From the NCBI GenBank assembly GCA_037439465.1, contig JBBIVX010000018.1, forward strand, positions 1-63,635: a DNA stretch of 63,635 bases, in the 5' to 3' direction. This document shows, piece by piece, positions 1-7,741 of this stretch. Made by a program: the position numbers and the translations under genes. Source of the stretch: Parasulfuritortus sp037439465 (GTDB lineage Bacteria; Pseudomonadota; Gammaproteobacteria; Burkholderiales; Thiobacillaceae). Position 1 is the first letter of the stretch. Each line of letters opens with the position of its first letter. The notes under the pieces are model-generated. The model was not told where the DNA came from, did no database searches, and saw only the letters and a program-made list of their open reading frames with translations.

Positions 1-42
1 CAATAGCAAGATTTTCCGTTTCCCGGCCCAATTAAACGGCAA

Positions 43-71
43 GCCCCGCCGAATAGATACCGCGGCGGGGC
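43..71 (-). terminator. GC-rich hairpin, possible terminator
   Basis: A 9-bp perfect inverted repeat (GCCCCGCCG / CGGCGGGGC) encloses an 11-nt loop just past the stop codon of the minus-strand gene ending at 91. Read on the minus strand, the stem is followed only by a weak T-containing stretch (TTGCCGTTTAATT), so it may be a weak intrinsic terminator or a plain 3' stabilising hairpin. Confidence 0.35.
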
Positions 72-90
72 CGGTTCGATGTCTGTGGAC

Positions 91-1158
91 TCAGCGTTTC
101 TTGTTGGTGTAAGCCCGTCCGCCAGGTGTGCGCGGCGTGGTGGTATAGGCCCTTCCAGCCGGCTTGGTTGGCATGGCGCTGTGGGCGATGTCGACCTGCA
201 TGCCCTTGCCGATTCTCGCTTTGCGCTTCTTGGCCACCGGTTCAGTCGTGGCGATGGCGGACGGTAGCGCCGCGACGCCGCCGACGGCCGGCGCGCCAGG
301 GGCTTTGCCGAGCTTGGCCAGCCTTTCTTCGAGCTGTCGGATCAAAGTCTCAGCCCGCTCTATGAGGGCATTCATCTTGGCTACGCCCGCCTCCGCGCGC
401 TTGGCGGAATCATCGGCACGTGTGCCGGCTCCGGCGACCGTATTGGCCGACTTGGCGAACTCGGCCATACCCTTCGCCGACAGGTTATGCATTTCCTGTG
501 CGCGAAGCGCGGCCGCCTCGGCCTTGGCCGCCGCGGCGTCAGCCTGTTTTGCGGCCTGCTCGGCCTTGCCGCCGGCGCTGCTCGCCTGGTTGGCCACCTT
601 GGCGAACTCAGCCATGCCCTTGACCGCGAGGCCAGTCACTTCCTGTACCTTGGTGCTGGATGCATCGGCCTTGGCGGCCGCCTCCGCCGCCAGCTTGGCC
701 GCCTGCTCGGCCTTGACCGCGGCATTCGCCATCTGGGTCGCGGCCTTGGTGAAATCGGCCATACTCTGGGCAGCCTTCTGCACCACGTCATTGGCGCGCA
801 GCATGGCCTCGCTGGCATTGCGGGCGGCGAGATCGGCGCGGGCCGCCCCCTCCTCCGCTTTCACCGCCGCCGCCGCCGCGTTTTGACCGGACTGGATCAC
901 GTTGCGAATGGCCTCCATGACGCGCGGATCGACATTGGCCGGCGCCGCGGCAGGGGCGCTGCCATAGTTCTTCGGGGCCGCATACTGGGGCATGTACTGC
1001 GGCATGTACTGCGGCATGTACTGCGGCATCATGTACTGCGGCATCATGTACTGCGGCATATATTGCGGCGCTCCAGCCGGCGCTTGAGCAGTGGCATGGC
1101 CGCTCTGGGCGATCATCGCCGCGGCCAATAAAAGTAAAGCAGGGGGAAAACGCTTCAT
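91..1158 (-). CDS. Secreted Met/Ala-rich protein with four 49-residue coiled-coil repeats
   Basis: I do not recognise this 355-residue protein. The ATG is preceded by GGAG at a good distance, and residues 1-24 read as a Sec signal peptide ending at ATA/QA. Residues 31-59 are seven PQY units separated by one or two Met. Residues 84-279 are four tandem repeats of exactly 49 residues (84-132, 133-181, 182-230, 231-279), rich in Ala, Lys, Glu and Gln with conserved AEQAAK-type cores. As 49 is seven heptads, a long coiled coil is the likely fold. The tail is basic (KKRKAR) with two GRAYT copies. There is no enzyme signature and no Cys. It lies 93 bp downstream of trpE with its own ribosome site, so it may be separately transcribed. 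A periplasmic or surface-structural role is inference only. Confidence 0.75.
   Translation of the reverse strand: MKRFPPALLLLAAAMIAQSGHATAQAPAGAPQYMPQYMMPQYMMPQYMPQYMPQYMPQYAAPKNYGSAPAAAPANVDPRVMEAIRNVIQSGQNAAAAAVKAEEGAARADLAARNASEAMLRANDVVQKAAQSMADFTKAATQMANAAVKAEQAAKLAAEAAAKADASSTKVQEVTGLAVKGMAEFAKVANQASSAGGKAEQAAKQADAAAAKAEAAALRAQEMHNLSAKGMAEFAKSANTVAGAGTRADDSAKRAEAGVAKMNALIERAETLIRQLEERLAKLGKAPGAPAVGGVAALPSAIATTEPVAKKRKARIGKGMQVDIAHSAMPTKPAGRAYTTTPRTPGGRAYTNKKR
322..909 (-). repeat. Four in-frame tandem repeats, 147 bp each
   Basis: Residues 84-279 of the first gene form four consecutive units of exactly 49 codons (147 bp). The second and third start MADF and MAEF, the fourth MAEF, and all align at the AVKAE/GKAEQ/TRADD core around unit position 15-20. 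The first unit is the most diverged and the last changes into a Leu/Glu/Arg coiled-coil end. Confidence 0.8.
982..1068 (-). repeat. Short tandem repeat encoding seven PQY-Met units
   Basis: A 12-bp unit (plus-strand GGCATGTACTGC) with 15-bp variants repeats here and encodes (PQYM)n with MM at two junctions. All units are multiples of three, so slippage would change the length of the Met-rich segment without shifting frame. Confidence 0.8.
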
Positions 1159-1251
1159 GATCGCTCCATGTCCATGAAAAAAGAGGATAACCGGGCTAGT
1201 TTAGCCTTATGTGGCGATCGCCGTCACTCAAAGATCACGGCCGGGATCATC

Positions 1252-2727
1252 TCAGCCGGCATCGCCTTCGCTACCGACCAGAGCCAGCTCGGCGGCCTTG
1301 ACCACCGCCCTGGCCTTGTTGCGGGTCTCGATCCACTCGTTTTCGGGCACCGAATCGGCAACGATGCCGGCTCCCGCCTGGACATAAAGGGTCTTGTCCT
1401 TGACCACGGCGGTGCGGATGGCAATGGCCACGTCCATGTCGCCATTGAAGCCGAGATAACCGACCGCACCGGCATAGATGCCGCGCTTGCTGGGTTCCAG
1501 CTCGTCGATGACCTCCATCGCCCGCACCTTGGGCGCGCCCGAGACGGTGCCCGCCGGGAAGGTGGCCCGCAATACGTCCATGGCGCTGAGCCCGCCGCGC
1601 AACGTGCCTTCCACGTTGGACACGATATGCATGACGTGGGAATAGCGCTCCACGATCATGTTTTCCGTCACCCTGACGCTGCCAACCTTAGCCACCCTGC
1701 CGACGTCATTGCGGCCCAGGTCCATGAGTTGGACGTGTTCGGCGCGTTCCTTGGGATCGGCCAGTAATTCTTGTTCGAGACGCAGGTCATCCTCGCGCGT
1801 GGCGCCGCGCGGACGTGTGCCGGCGATGGGGCGCAGCGTCACCGTGTCGCCTTCGAGGCGAACCAGGATTTCCGGCGAGGACCCCACAACCTGGAAGCCA
1901 CCCATATCGTAATAAAACATGTAGGGCGAGGGGTTGAGGCCGCGCAGGGCGCGGTACAGGGACAGCGGATGGGCATTGAAGGGCCGGCTCATGCGCTGGG
2001 AGAGCACCACCTGCATGATGTCGCCGTCGGTGATGTAGCGTTTTGCCCGCGCCACCGCCTCCTTGAAGGCGTCCTCGCCGAATTCGGAAAACGCCTCGAC
2101 CGGCTCTCCCGCCTCGGTTCGCGGCGGGTTGGCCGGCTTGCCCAGTTGCCGCGCCAGATCCTTGAGCCGCAACTGGGCCTGGGCATAGGCCTCATCCTCC
2201 ATGGGATCGGCATAGACGATCAGGGTCAGTCGACCGGACAGGTTGTCCACCACCGCCAGCTCATCGGTAAGCATAAGCAGGATGTCGGGCGTGGCCAGCA
2301 CATCGAGTTTGACCGTAGCGGCCAGGCGCTTCTCGATGTAGCGCACCGTGTCGTAGCCGAAGTAGCCGCACAGGCCGCCCGGAAAACGCGGCAAACTGGC
2401 AAGCGGCGCCGCTTTGTAGCGCCCCATGAAGGTCTCGATGAAGGCCAGCGGATCATCGCTGTCGCCTTGCTCGACCGGCAAACCACCGGTCTCGACACTG
2501 ATGAAGCGGCCATGCACCCGCAGCACGGTCTTGGCGGGCAGACCGATGAACGAGTAACGGCCGAAACGCTCGCCGCCGACCACCGATTCCAGAAGGTAGG
2601 TATAAGGCCGATTGGCGAGCTTGAGGTAGATGGACAGCGGCGTATCCAGGTCAGCCGGCAGTTGCCGGAAGACCGGAATGCGGTTGTAGCCCTGGCGGGC
2701 CAGTTCGATGAACTCCTTTTCAGTCAT
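1252..2727 (-). CDS. trpE: Anthranilate synthase component I
   Basis: TrpE converts chorismate to anthranilate, using ammonia from the TrpG glutaminase, in the first committed step of tryptophan synthesis in the cytoplasm. The 491-residue product has the N-terminal regulatory domain and the C-terminal chorismate-binding domain, with conserved stretches such as PIAGTRPRG, HVQLMDLGRNDVGR, ERYSHVMHIVS and FPAGTVSGAPKVRAMEVI. The LLES element of the tryptophan feedback site is near residue 46. I chose the ATG at 2727 (MTEKEF) because homologues begin there; an in-frame ATG at 2751 would add eight residues without a ribosome site. It is the last gene of rpe-gph-trpE. trpG and trpD are not adjacent; the next gene downstream is unrelated. 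Confidence 0.97.
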   Translation of the reverse strand: MTEKEFIELARQGYNRIPVFRQLPADLDTPLSIYLKLANRPYTYLLESVVGGERFGRYSFIGLPAKTVLRVHGRFISVETGGLPVEQGDSDDPLAFIETFMGRYKAAPLASLPRFPGGLCGYFGYDTVRYIEKRLAATVKLDVLATPDILLMLTDELAVVDNLSGRLTLIVYADPMEDEAYAQAQLRLKDLARQLGKPANPPRTEAGEPVEAFSEFGEDAFKEAVARAKRYITDGDIMQVVLSQRMSRPFNAHPLSLYRALRGLNPSPYMFYYDMGGFQVVGSSPEILVRLEGDTVTLRPIAGTRPRGATREDDLRLEQELLADPKERAEHVQLMDLGRNDVGRVAKVGSVRVTENMIVERYSHVMHIVSNVEGTLRGGLSAMDVLRATFPAGTVSGAPKVRAMEVIDELEPSKRGIYAGAVGYLGFNGDMDVAIAIRTAVVKDKTLYVQAGAGIVADSVPENEWIETRNKARAVVKAAELALVGSEGDAG

Positions 2728-2841
2728 TCTTGTGCCCCGTGAAACGTGCAAAGGAAAATGGCCAACACGCGCAAACCCACGCCCATCGCCATCGGCGAGC
2801 CAACGCGGGATTTCCGGCTGTCCTTTCCATACGCTTCACAC

Positions 2842-3585
2842 TCAGACCTTTCTGATCACCCGTTGCGCCGCCTCCGCCAGACTCGGCACTACCGCGTCGA
2901 GATCCAGTTCGGTGACCGGCTGCCCCCGGTTATAGCCATAGGGCACGCAGAACACCGGACAACCGGCGGCGCGGGCGGCCTCGGCGTCGTTGAGGGAATC
3001 GCCAATCAACAACAACTCGTCCGGCTCGACGCCGAACACCTGGCAGGCATGTTTAAGAGGCAAGGGCGAAGGTTTGCGCTCGGCCAGACTATCGCCCGAC
3101 AACACCAGATCGAAGTAGACATCGAGGCCGGTTTCCTTGAGCAGCGGCAGGGTGAAGCGCCCGGCCTTGTTGGTGATGCACGCGATGGGCAGGCCCATGT
3201 ACCTGAACGCCTGCAGGCCCTCCACCACGCCCGGGAAGGGACGGCTGCGGCGCGTCAACCATGCGCCGTAGTGCCGCTCGAAGAGCGGCATGGCACGGGC
3301 GAACAAAGCCGGGTCCGGCTCGCCCTCCAGGCTACGGGTCAGCACCCTCTTCACCAGCCGCGCCACGCCGTTACCGATATAGGTCTTGACCTCGGCCAGC
3401 GTCAGCGGCGGCAGCCCCAGGTCAGCGGCCATGGCGATCGCCGCGTCGGCCAGGTCGGGCGCGGTATCAAGCAAGGTGCCGTCGAGGTCGATGACGACGG
3501 CCTTGATGGGGAGAGGGAAGTTCATCATAGGGGCAAGATTCAAGGGGCCAGGGAGTGCTGCCTCGACTCTTGCGTCCTGCTCCAT
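2842..3585 (-). CDS. gph: Phosphoglycolate phosphatase (HAD family)
   Basis: Gph dephosphorylates 2-phosphoglycolate, clearing the product of DNA 3'-end repair and, in autotrophs, of RuBisCO oxygenation. HAD motif I is DLDGTLLDTAPDL with both catalytic Asp; motif II is in CITNK; motif III/IV is near KPSPLPLKHACQ and GDSLNDAEAARAAG. The start is uncertain. ATG 3585 sits 13 bp after the rpe stop and has GAGGATAG at a proper distance, giving 247 residues with an unusual 19-residue leader. ATG 3528 (MMNFPLPIKAVV) matches homologues better but has no visible ribosome site. It is the middle gene of rpe-gph-trpE, a common betaproteobacterial order. Confidence 0.93.
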   Translation of the reverse strand: MEQDARVEAALPGPLNLAPMMNFPLPIKAVVIDLDGTLLDTAPDLADAAIAMAADLGLPPLTLAEVKTYIGNGVARLVKRVLTRSLEGEPDPALFARAMPLFERHYGAWLTRRSRPFPGVVEGLQAFRYMGLPIACITNKAGRFTLPLLKETGLDVYFDLVLSGDSLAERKPSPLPLKHACQVFGVEPDELLLIGDSLNDAEAARAAGCPVFCVPYGYNRGQPVTELDLDAVVPSLAEAAQRVIRKV

Positions 3586-3598
3586 GTAACTATCCTCA

Positions 3599-4285
3599 TC
3601 ATACCTTGGCCAGTTCCGCCCGCATCGCGGCTATCACGCTGTCGTAGCGGTGTGGGTCGCCCTCTTTGGCCGCGCCGAACACGGCCGAGCCGGCGACAAA
3701 GGTATCGACCCCAGCTCTGGCCACTTCCAGTATGTTGCCGGGGCCGACCCCGCCATCGATCTCCAGGCTGATGTCCTTGCCGGAAGCGGCGATCATCTGC
3801 CGCACCTTTCTCGCCTTGTCGAGCACATAGGGGATAAACTTCTGGCCGCCAAAGCCGGGGTTGACGCTCATCAACAGCACCATGTCCAGCTTGTCGAGGG
3901 TGTATTCCAGCACATCCAGCGGGGTGGCCGGGTTGAACACCAGACCGGCCTTGCAGCCCGATTCCTTGATCAGGCCGAGGGTGCGGTCGATATGCTCGGA
4001 GGCTTCCGGATGGAAGGTGATGTAGGTCGCACCGGCCTTGGCGAAGTCGGGGATGATGCGGTCCACCGGCTTGACCATCAGGTGCACGTCGATAGGTGCG
4101 GTCACGCCATGTTTCTTCAGCGCCTCGCAAACCAGCGGGCCTATGGTCAGGTTGGGCACATAGTGGTTATCCATCACGTCGAAGTGAACGATGTCGGCAC
4201 CAGCGGCGAGGACATTGTCCACTTCTTCGCCCAGTTTGGCGAAGTTGGCGGAAAGAATGGAAGGAGCGATTCTGAATTGCGGCAT
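3599..4285 (-). CDS. rpe: Ribulose-phosphate 3-epimerase
   Basis: Rpe interconverts ribulose 5-phosphate and xylulose 5-phosphate in the pentose phosphate and Calvin cycles. The 228-residue product covers the whole TIM barrel: IAPSILSANFAKLGEE at the start, the metal-binding HFDVMDNHYVPNLTIGP, HLMVKPVDRIIPDFAKAGA, LLMSVNPGFGGQKFIP and the phosphate-binding EIDGGVGPGN. A GGGAG ribosome site lies about 7 nt before the ATG. It is first of a minus-strand operon with gph and trpE and divergent from apaG. Confidence 0.97.
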   Translation of the reverse strand: MPQFRIAPSILSANFAKLGEEVDNVLAAGADIVHFDVMDNHYVPNLTIGPLVCEALKKHGVTAPIDVHLMVKPVDRIIPDFAKAGATYITFHPEASEHIDRTLGLIKESGCKAGLVFNPATPLDVLEYTLDKLDMVLLMSVNPGFGGQKFIPYVLDKARKVRQMIAASGKDISLEIDGGVGPGNILEVARAGVDTFVAGSAVFGAAKEGDPHRYDSVIAAMRAELAKV

Positions 4286-4317
4286 TTATTGACTCCCGGT
4301 GCGTGACAAAGGGCTGA

Positions 4318-4323
4318 ATTTTA
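4318..4323 (-). promoter_or_regulatory. Possible -10 element for rpe-gph-trpE
   Basis: Read on the minus strand this is TAAAAT, about 33 nt before the rpe ATG in the intergenic region divergent from apaG. The best upstream hexamer at 17-nt spacing is only a weak -35 match (TGTCCA). Confidence 0.3.
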
Positions 4324-4402
4324 CCCGTTCGACCTGCCGCTGGACAGTCGCCGGCAATTCGTGTGCAATGCCCGCCGAACGGTCATTCCCGAATGGATAG
4401 CC

Positions 4403-4786
4403 ATGGCTGAAAGCAGGAAATACCAGATCACCGTCACCCCACTCGCCCGCTACCTGGCTGAACAATCAGATGAGATGGCGAGTCGATATGTCTTCGCCTA
4501 CACCATCACCATCGCCAACACCGGCACCGTGGCGGCCCAGCTCATCTCGCGCCACTGGATCATCACCGACGCCGGGCAGCACGTGCAGGAAGTGCGCGGC
4601 CTTGGAGTGGTCGGCGAACAGCCGCTCCTCAAACCAGGAGAACAGTTCGAATACACCAGTGCCAGCGCCCTGAACACCCCGGTAGGCAGCATGCACGGCA
4701 GCTACCAGATGGTGGCGGAGGACGGTGTGCAATTCGAGGCGGAAATCCCGGCATTCATCCTCACCATGCCCCGCGTTCTGCACTGA
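4403..4786 (+). CDS. apaG: ApaG/DUF525 domain protein
   Basis: This 127-residue protein has the fibronectin-III-like ApaG fold, with family stretches FAYTITIANTGTVAAQLISRHWIITDA, VRGLGVVGEQPLLKPGEQFEYTSAS and VGSMHGSYQMV. ApaG proteins in other bacteria are linked to divalent metal or phosphate-compound binding and to ApaH; the exact role is unsettled. I start at MAESRKYQ (4403), which gives the usual family length; an upstream in-frame ATG at 4361 would add a non-conserved leader. mltA follows 10 bp downstream, so the two are probably co-transcribed. Confidence 0.93.
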   Translation: MAESRKYQITVTPLARYLAEQSDEMASRYVFAYTITIANTGTVAAQLISRHWIITDAGQHVQEVRGLGVVGEQPLLKPGEQFEYTSASALNTPVGSMHGSYQMVAEDGVQFEAEIPAFILTMPRVLH

Positions 4787-4796
4787 GCCTGGCAAG

Positions 4797-6077
4797 ATGC
4801 TTTACCCGCTGACGTTATTGTCGTTGGCCATCCTGGCGGGCTGTCAGGCGCCGGCACCTGTCACCGAGGCTTCGCCCCCGCTGCCGGCCATACCCGCCAC
4901 CGCCCCCATGACAACCCGGCCCGCGCCAGCGAATGCCCAGGAGGCATTGTCTGGCCCACCTGCCGCAGCACCCGGCGGCGTCACTCCGGCGCCAGCGGCA
5001 AAGCCATCCACCGTCGTCATGGATTGGCTCGGCCCCGCCGCCTGGAATGATCTGCCCGGCTGGGAAGACGACGACCTCACGGCAGCCTGGCCGGCCCTGC
5101 TGCAATCCTGCGTCAGCCTGCAGAAACAACCCGCCTGGAAGGATGTCTGCCGCACCGCCATCGACATGCGGGCGCCGCACCTAGAGTTGATCCGTGCCTT
5201 TTTCCAACGCCGCTTCGCGGTCTATCAGATACGGCAGGCGGACGGCGGCACGGAGGGGCTCATCACCGGTTATTACGAACCGCTGCTGCGCGGCAGCCGC
5301 GCCCCGACCGCCCAGTACCGTCATCCCCTGTATGCGCCTCCGGATGACCTGTTGATCGTCGATCTTGCCAATCTCTACCCTGAACTGCGCAGCCTCCGCC
5401 TGCGCGGCCGCCTGGACGGCAAGAAAGTAGTGCCTTATTTCACCCGCGGCGAGATCGAGGCCGGGAAGGCCCCGCTACAGGGCAAGGAAATCGCCTGGGT
5501 GGATGACCCGCTCGAACTCTTCTTCCTTCAGGTCCAAGGCTCGGGCCGCATTCAACTCGAAGACGGCAGCGTGATCCGGGTCGGCTACGCCGATCAAAAC
5601 GGCCACCCCTACAAATCCATCGGCAGATGGCTGGTCGACCAAGGCGAAATGCCCCTGGACAAGGCCTCCATGGAAGGCATCAAGGACTGGGCCAGAAACA
5701 ACCCAGGACGCCTGCCCGAACTGCTGGCGGCGAACCAGAGCTATGTCTTCTTCCGCGAGCTGGCCAATCACGACGGCGGCCCTTTGGGGGCACTGGGCGT
5801 GCCGCTGACGCCGGCGCGCAGCATCGCCATCGACCCGCGCGCCGTGCCGCTCGGCGCTCCGGTCTGGCTGGCCGCCACGCAACCCAACTCGACCACCCCG
5901 CTAAACCAGCTGGTACTGGCACAGGACACTGGCGGCGCCATTCGCGGCAACGTCCGCGCCGATTTCTTCTGGGGTTTCGGCGATCAAGCCGGAAAACAGG
6001 CCGGGGCCATGAAGCAAAAAGGCCGTATGTGGTTATTCCTGCCCAACGACTATCCACTCACCGCGGGCGATAAATAA
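4797..6077 (+). CDS. mltA: Membrane-bound lytic murein transglycosylase A
   Basis: MltA cleaves the beta-1,4 bond between MurNAc and GlcNAc in peptidoglycan with formation of 1,6-anhydromuramic acid, from the inner face of the outer membrane. The 426-residue product starts with a lipoprotein signal whose lipobox is LAGC near residue 15, followed by a Pro/Ala-rich linker. The MltA domain shows GLITGYYEP and LFFLQVQGSGR; the C-terminal 3D domain shows RSIAIDPRAVPLGAPVWLA and QDTGGAIRGNVRADFFWG, which holds the conserved catalytic Asp. It starts 10 bp after apaG. Its anhydro-muropeptide products suit the AmgK-MurU recycling genes further on. Confidence 0.96.
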   Translation: MLYPLTLLSLAILAGCQAPAPVTEASPPLPAIPATAPMTTRPAPANAQEALSGPPAAAPGGVTPAPAAKPSTVVMDWLGPAAWNDLPGWEDDDLTAAWPALLQSCVSLQKQPAWKDVCRTAIDMRAPHLELIRAFFQRRFAVYQIRQADGGTEGLITGYYEPLLRGSRAPTAQYRHPLYAPPDDLLIVDLANLYPELRSLRLRGRLDGKKVVPYFTRGEIEAGKAPLQGKEIAWVDDPLELFFLQVQGSGRIQLEDGSVIRVGYADQNGHPYKSIGRWLVDQGEMPLDKASMEGIKDWARNNPGRLPELLAANQSYVFFRELANHDGGPLGALGVPLTPARSIAIDPRAVPLGAPVWLAATQPNSTTPLNQLVLAQDTGGAIRGNVRADFFWGFGDQAGKQAGAMKQKGRMWLFLPNDYPLTAGDK

Positions 6078-6187
6078 TTAAGGCGCGGATTCAATCCAGA
6101 GTGTTCATTGGGACACGGAATGAGAGGGTGACGTTTTGCGAGCACCGGCCCCGCCACTAAGGGAGGCTTTGGCGACACGGTCGCCGG

Positions 6188-6931
6188 TCAATCATCCAGC
6201 TCATAGCGCACGCGTATGTATATCTGCGCCCGCACCGGCCGCCCATCCTTGCGTGCCGGCAGAAACTTGCCGGTTCTGAAGGCCTCCACCGCCGACTGGT
6301 CGAAGATCCCTGGTGGTTCGCCCTCCATGACCTGCACGTCCTGCACCACCCCGTACTCGTCCACCCGCAATAGCAGCTTGACCGTGCCCTCGATGCCGCG
6401 CCGGGCCGCCTCCAGCGGGTAAACCGGATTGATGGGCTGGGCCGCCCTGGGCGAGATATCCAACTGCCTCGCCTCGTACCAGGTGGTATCGAGCATCACC
6501 GGGATGCTGGGCAGGCTGGGTGCCGGCGGCTCGCTGGCGTGCGCTGGCGACGTTGGCGCCCTGGCTGGCGCCACTGGTTGTGGGGCGACTACCGCCTCGG
6601 CCTGGTGGGCGGCCACGGCTGGAGGTTTAGTCAATGGGGACGGTTCTGTAACCGGCCCGGGGAGAGAAACCGTTGCCGGCCGAGCAGGCTCCGCGGGAAC
6701 CGGCGTTGCTGGCGGCGTAATGTCACGGGGTTCTGGCGGCGGCGCGCCAGCCGGCTCGATCAGGCGGGCGCTGATCACCACGGTTTCATCGCGTGCCGGG
6801 AATGGTCGTGGCTGCACCAGCATAATGACCGCAAGGTGCAGGCACGCCGACAGCAACAGCATACGCGGCAGGGGCCGCTGCAGCAGGTGGATGGACCAAG
6901 ACGCCAAGGGGGCACCCAATGATTCCGACAT
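6188..6931 (-). CDS. TonB-family energy transducer
   Basis: A 247-residue protein with the TonB layout: a short cytoplasmic N-terminus, one membrane helix (about residues 24-40), a Pro/Ala-rich periplasmic spacer (about 60-150), and a C-terminal TonB domain with INPVYPLEAARRGIEGTVKLLLRVDEYGVVQDV, then FDQSAVEAFRTGKFLPARKDGRPVRAQIYIRVRYEL. TonB proteins pass proton-motive force from ExbB-ExbD to outer-membrane receptors. No exbB, exbD or receptor gene lies nearby, so its partner is unknown. It is convergent with mltA and stands alone. Confidence 0.9.
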   Translation of the reverse strand: MSESLGAPLASWSIHLLQRPLPRMLLLSACLHLAVIMLVQPRPFPARDETVVISARLIEPAGAPPPEPRDITPPATPVPAEPARPATVSLPGPVTEPSPLTKPPAVAAHQAEAVVAPQPVAPARAPTSPAHASEPPAPSLPSIPVMLDTTWYEARQLDISPRAAQPINPVYPLEAARRGIEGTVKLLLRVDEYGVVQDVQVMEGEPPGIFDQSAVEAFRTGKFLPARKDGRPVRAQIYIRVRYELDD

Positions 6932-6982
6932 GGGCGGAGTATAAATGGCAACACCCCCGCCGGCAGGATGCCCCTCAGTCTG

Positions 6983-7016
6983 AAAAAATGCTGGCGCCGC
7001 TGTCAGCCGGCAGCGG
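6983..7016 (-). terminator. Likely intrinsic terminator after dsbC
   Basis: On the minus strand just past the dsbC stop codon, a CCGCTG...CAGCGG hairpin (stem arms 6997-7002 and 7011-7016) is followed after eight nucleotides by six Ts. The gap between stem and T-run is longer than ideal, though alternative pairings in the same GC-rich stretch would shorten it. Confidence 0.45.
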
Positions 7017-7019
7017 TAC

Positions 7020-7727
7020 TTACTTTGAGGCCTCGGCCAGCAGTTTTTCCAGGCGATCGGCCGGTGCCAGGCCAGGCACCCGCTTGCCGTTGGCGAAGAT
7101 GATGGCTGGCGTACCCTGGATGTTGAGCTTCTGGCCCAGCGCCAGGTTGGCCTCGACCGGGTTGGGGCAATCGTCCTTGCCTACCGGTACCGTGCCGTCA
7201 AGCATCAACTCCATCCAGGCTTTAGCCCGATCGGCACTGCACCAGACGAGACGGCTCTTGCGCGGCGCATCGCTGTGCATCGGCAGGGGATAGGGGAAGA
7301 TGTGGATGGTCACATTGTCGAGCTTGGCAAGCTCCGCCTCGAGTTTTTTGCAATAAGGACAGTCCGGGTCGGAAAACACTGCCATCCGGCGCTTGCCATC
7401 GCCCTTGACAATTTTGATCGACTGTTCGAGCGGCAGGCTGTCGAACTTCACCTCCGACAGCTTGTCGAGGCGCTCGCGGGTCAGGTTACGCTTGTTCTGG
7501 GTCTCCAGCATTTCGCCGACCAGCACATACTTGGCTTTGTCGTCGGCGTAGATGACCTGGCTGCCGTCCACCACGACTTCGTAGAGGCCGGCGATCGGGC
7601 TCTTGCTGACGCTGTTCACTTTGGCTCCCGGGAAGCGGCTCTCGATGTTTTTTTTGATGTCGCCTTCGCCGGCATTACAGGCCGTGGCCAACAGGGCGGT
7701 CAACAACAGCGGGTAAACGATACGCAT
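7020..7727 (-). CDS. dsbC: Thiol:disulfide interchange protein DsbC
   Basis: DsbC is the periplasmic disulfide isomerase that rearranges wrong disulfides and is kept reduced by DsbD. The 235-residue product begins with a signal sequence (a Cys near residue 17 could make it a lipoprotein), followed by the N-terminal dimerisation domain (VVDGSQVIYADDKAKYVLVGEM) and the thioredoxin-like domain with active-site CPYC in FSDPDCPYCKKLE. The cis-Pro segment is GTPAIIFANGKRVPG. The ATG at 7727 has TTGGAG at a proper distance and overlaps the end region of the upstream UbiF-like gene. LptD, a known DsbC client in E. coli, is encoded in this window. Confidence 0.95.
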   Translation of the reverse strand: MRIVYPLLLTALLATACNAGEGDIKKNIESRFPGAKVNSVSKSPIAGLYEVVVDGSQVIYADDKAKYVLVGEMLETQNKRNLTRERLDKLSEVKFDSLPLEQSIKIVKGDGKRRMAVFSDPDCPYCKKLEAELAKLDNVTIHIFPYPLPMHSDAPRKSRLVWCSADRAKAWMELMLDGTVPVGKDDCPNPVEANLALGQKLNIQGTPAIIFANGKRVPGLAPADRLEKLLAEASK

Positions 7728-7741
7728 GAATTCTCCAATCA

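Noticed and set aside
982..1068. Short regular repeats that could look like a CRISPR array
   Set aside because: Units of 12-15 bp without spacers, in frame within a protein; no cas genes.
1252..2727. Possible trp attenuator in front of trpE
   Set aside because: trpE is the third gene of rpe-gph-trpE, and no Trp-rich leader peptide or hairpin pair is visible in front of it.
6171..6185. GGCGAC-ACG-GTCGCC hairpin after the TonB-type gene as a terminator
   Set aside because: Six-bp stem with no T-run on either strand; not strong enough to call.
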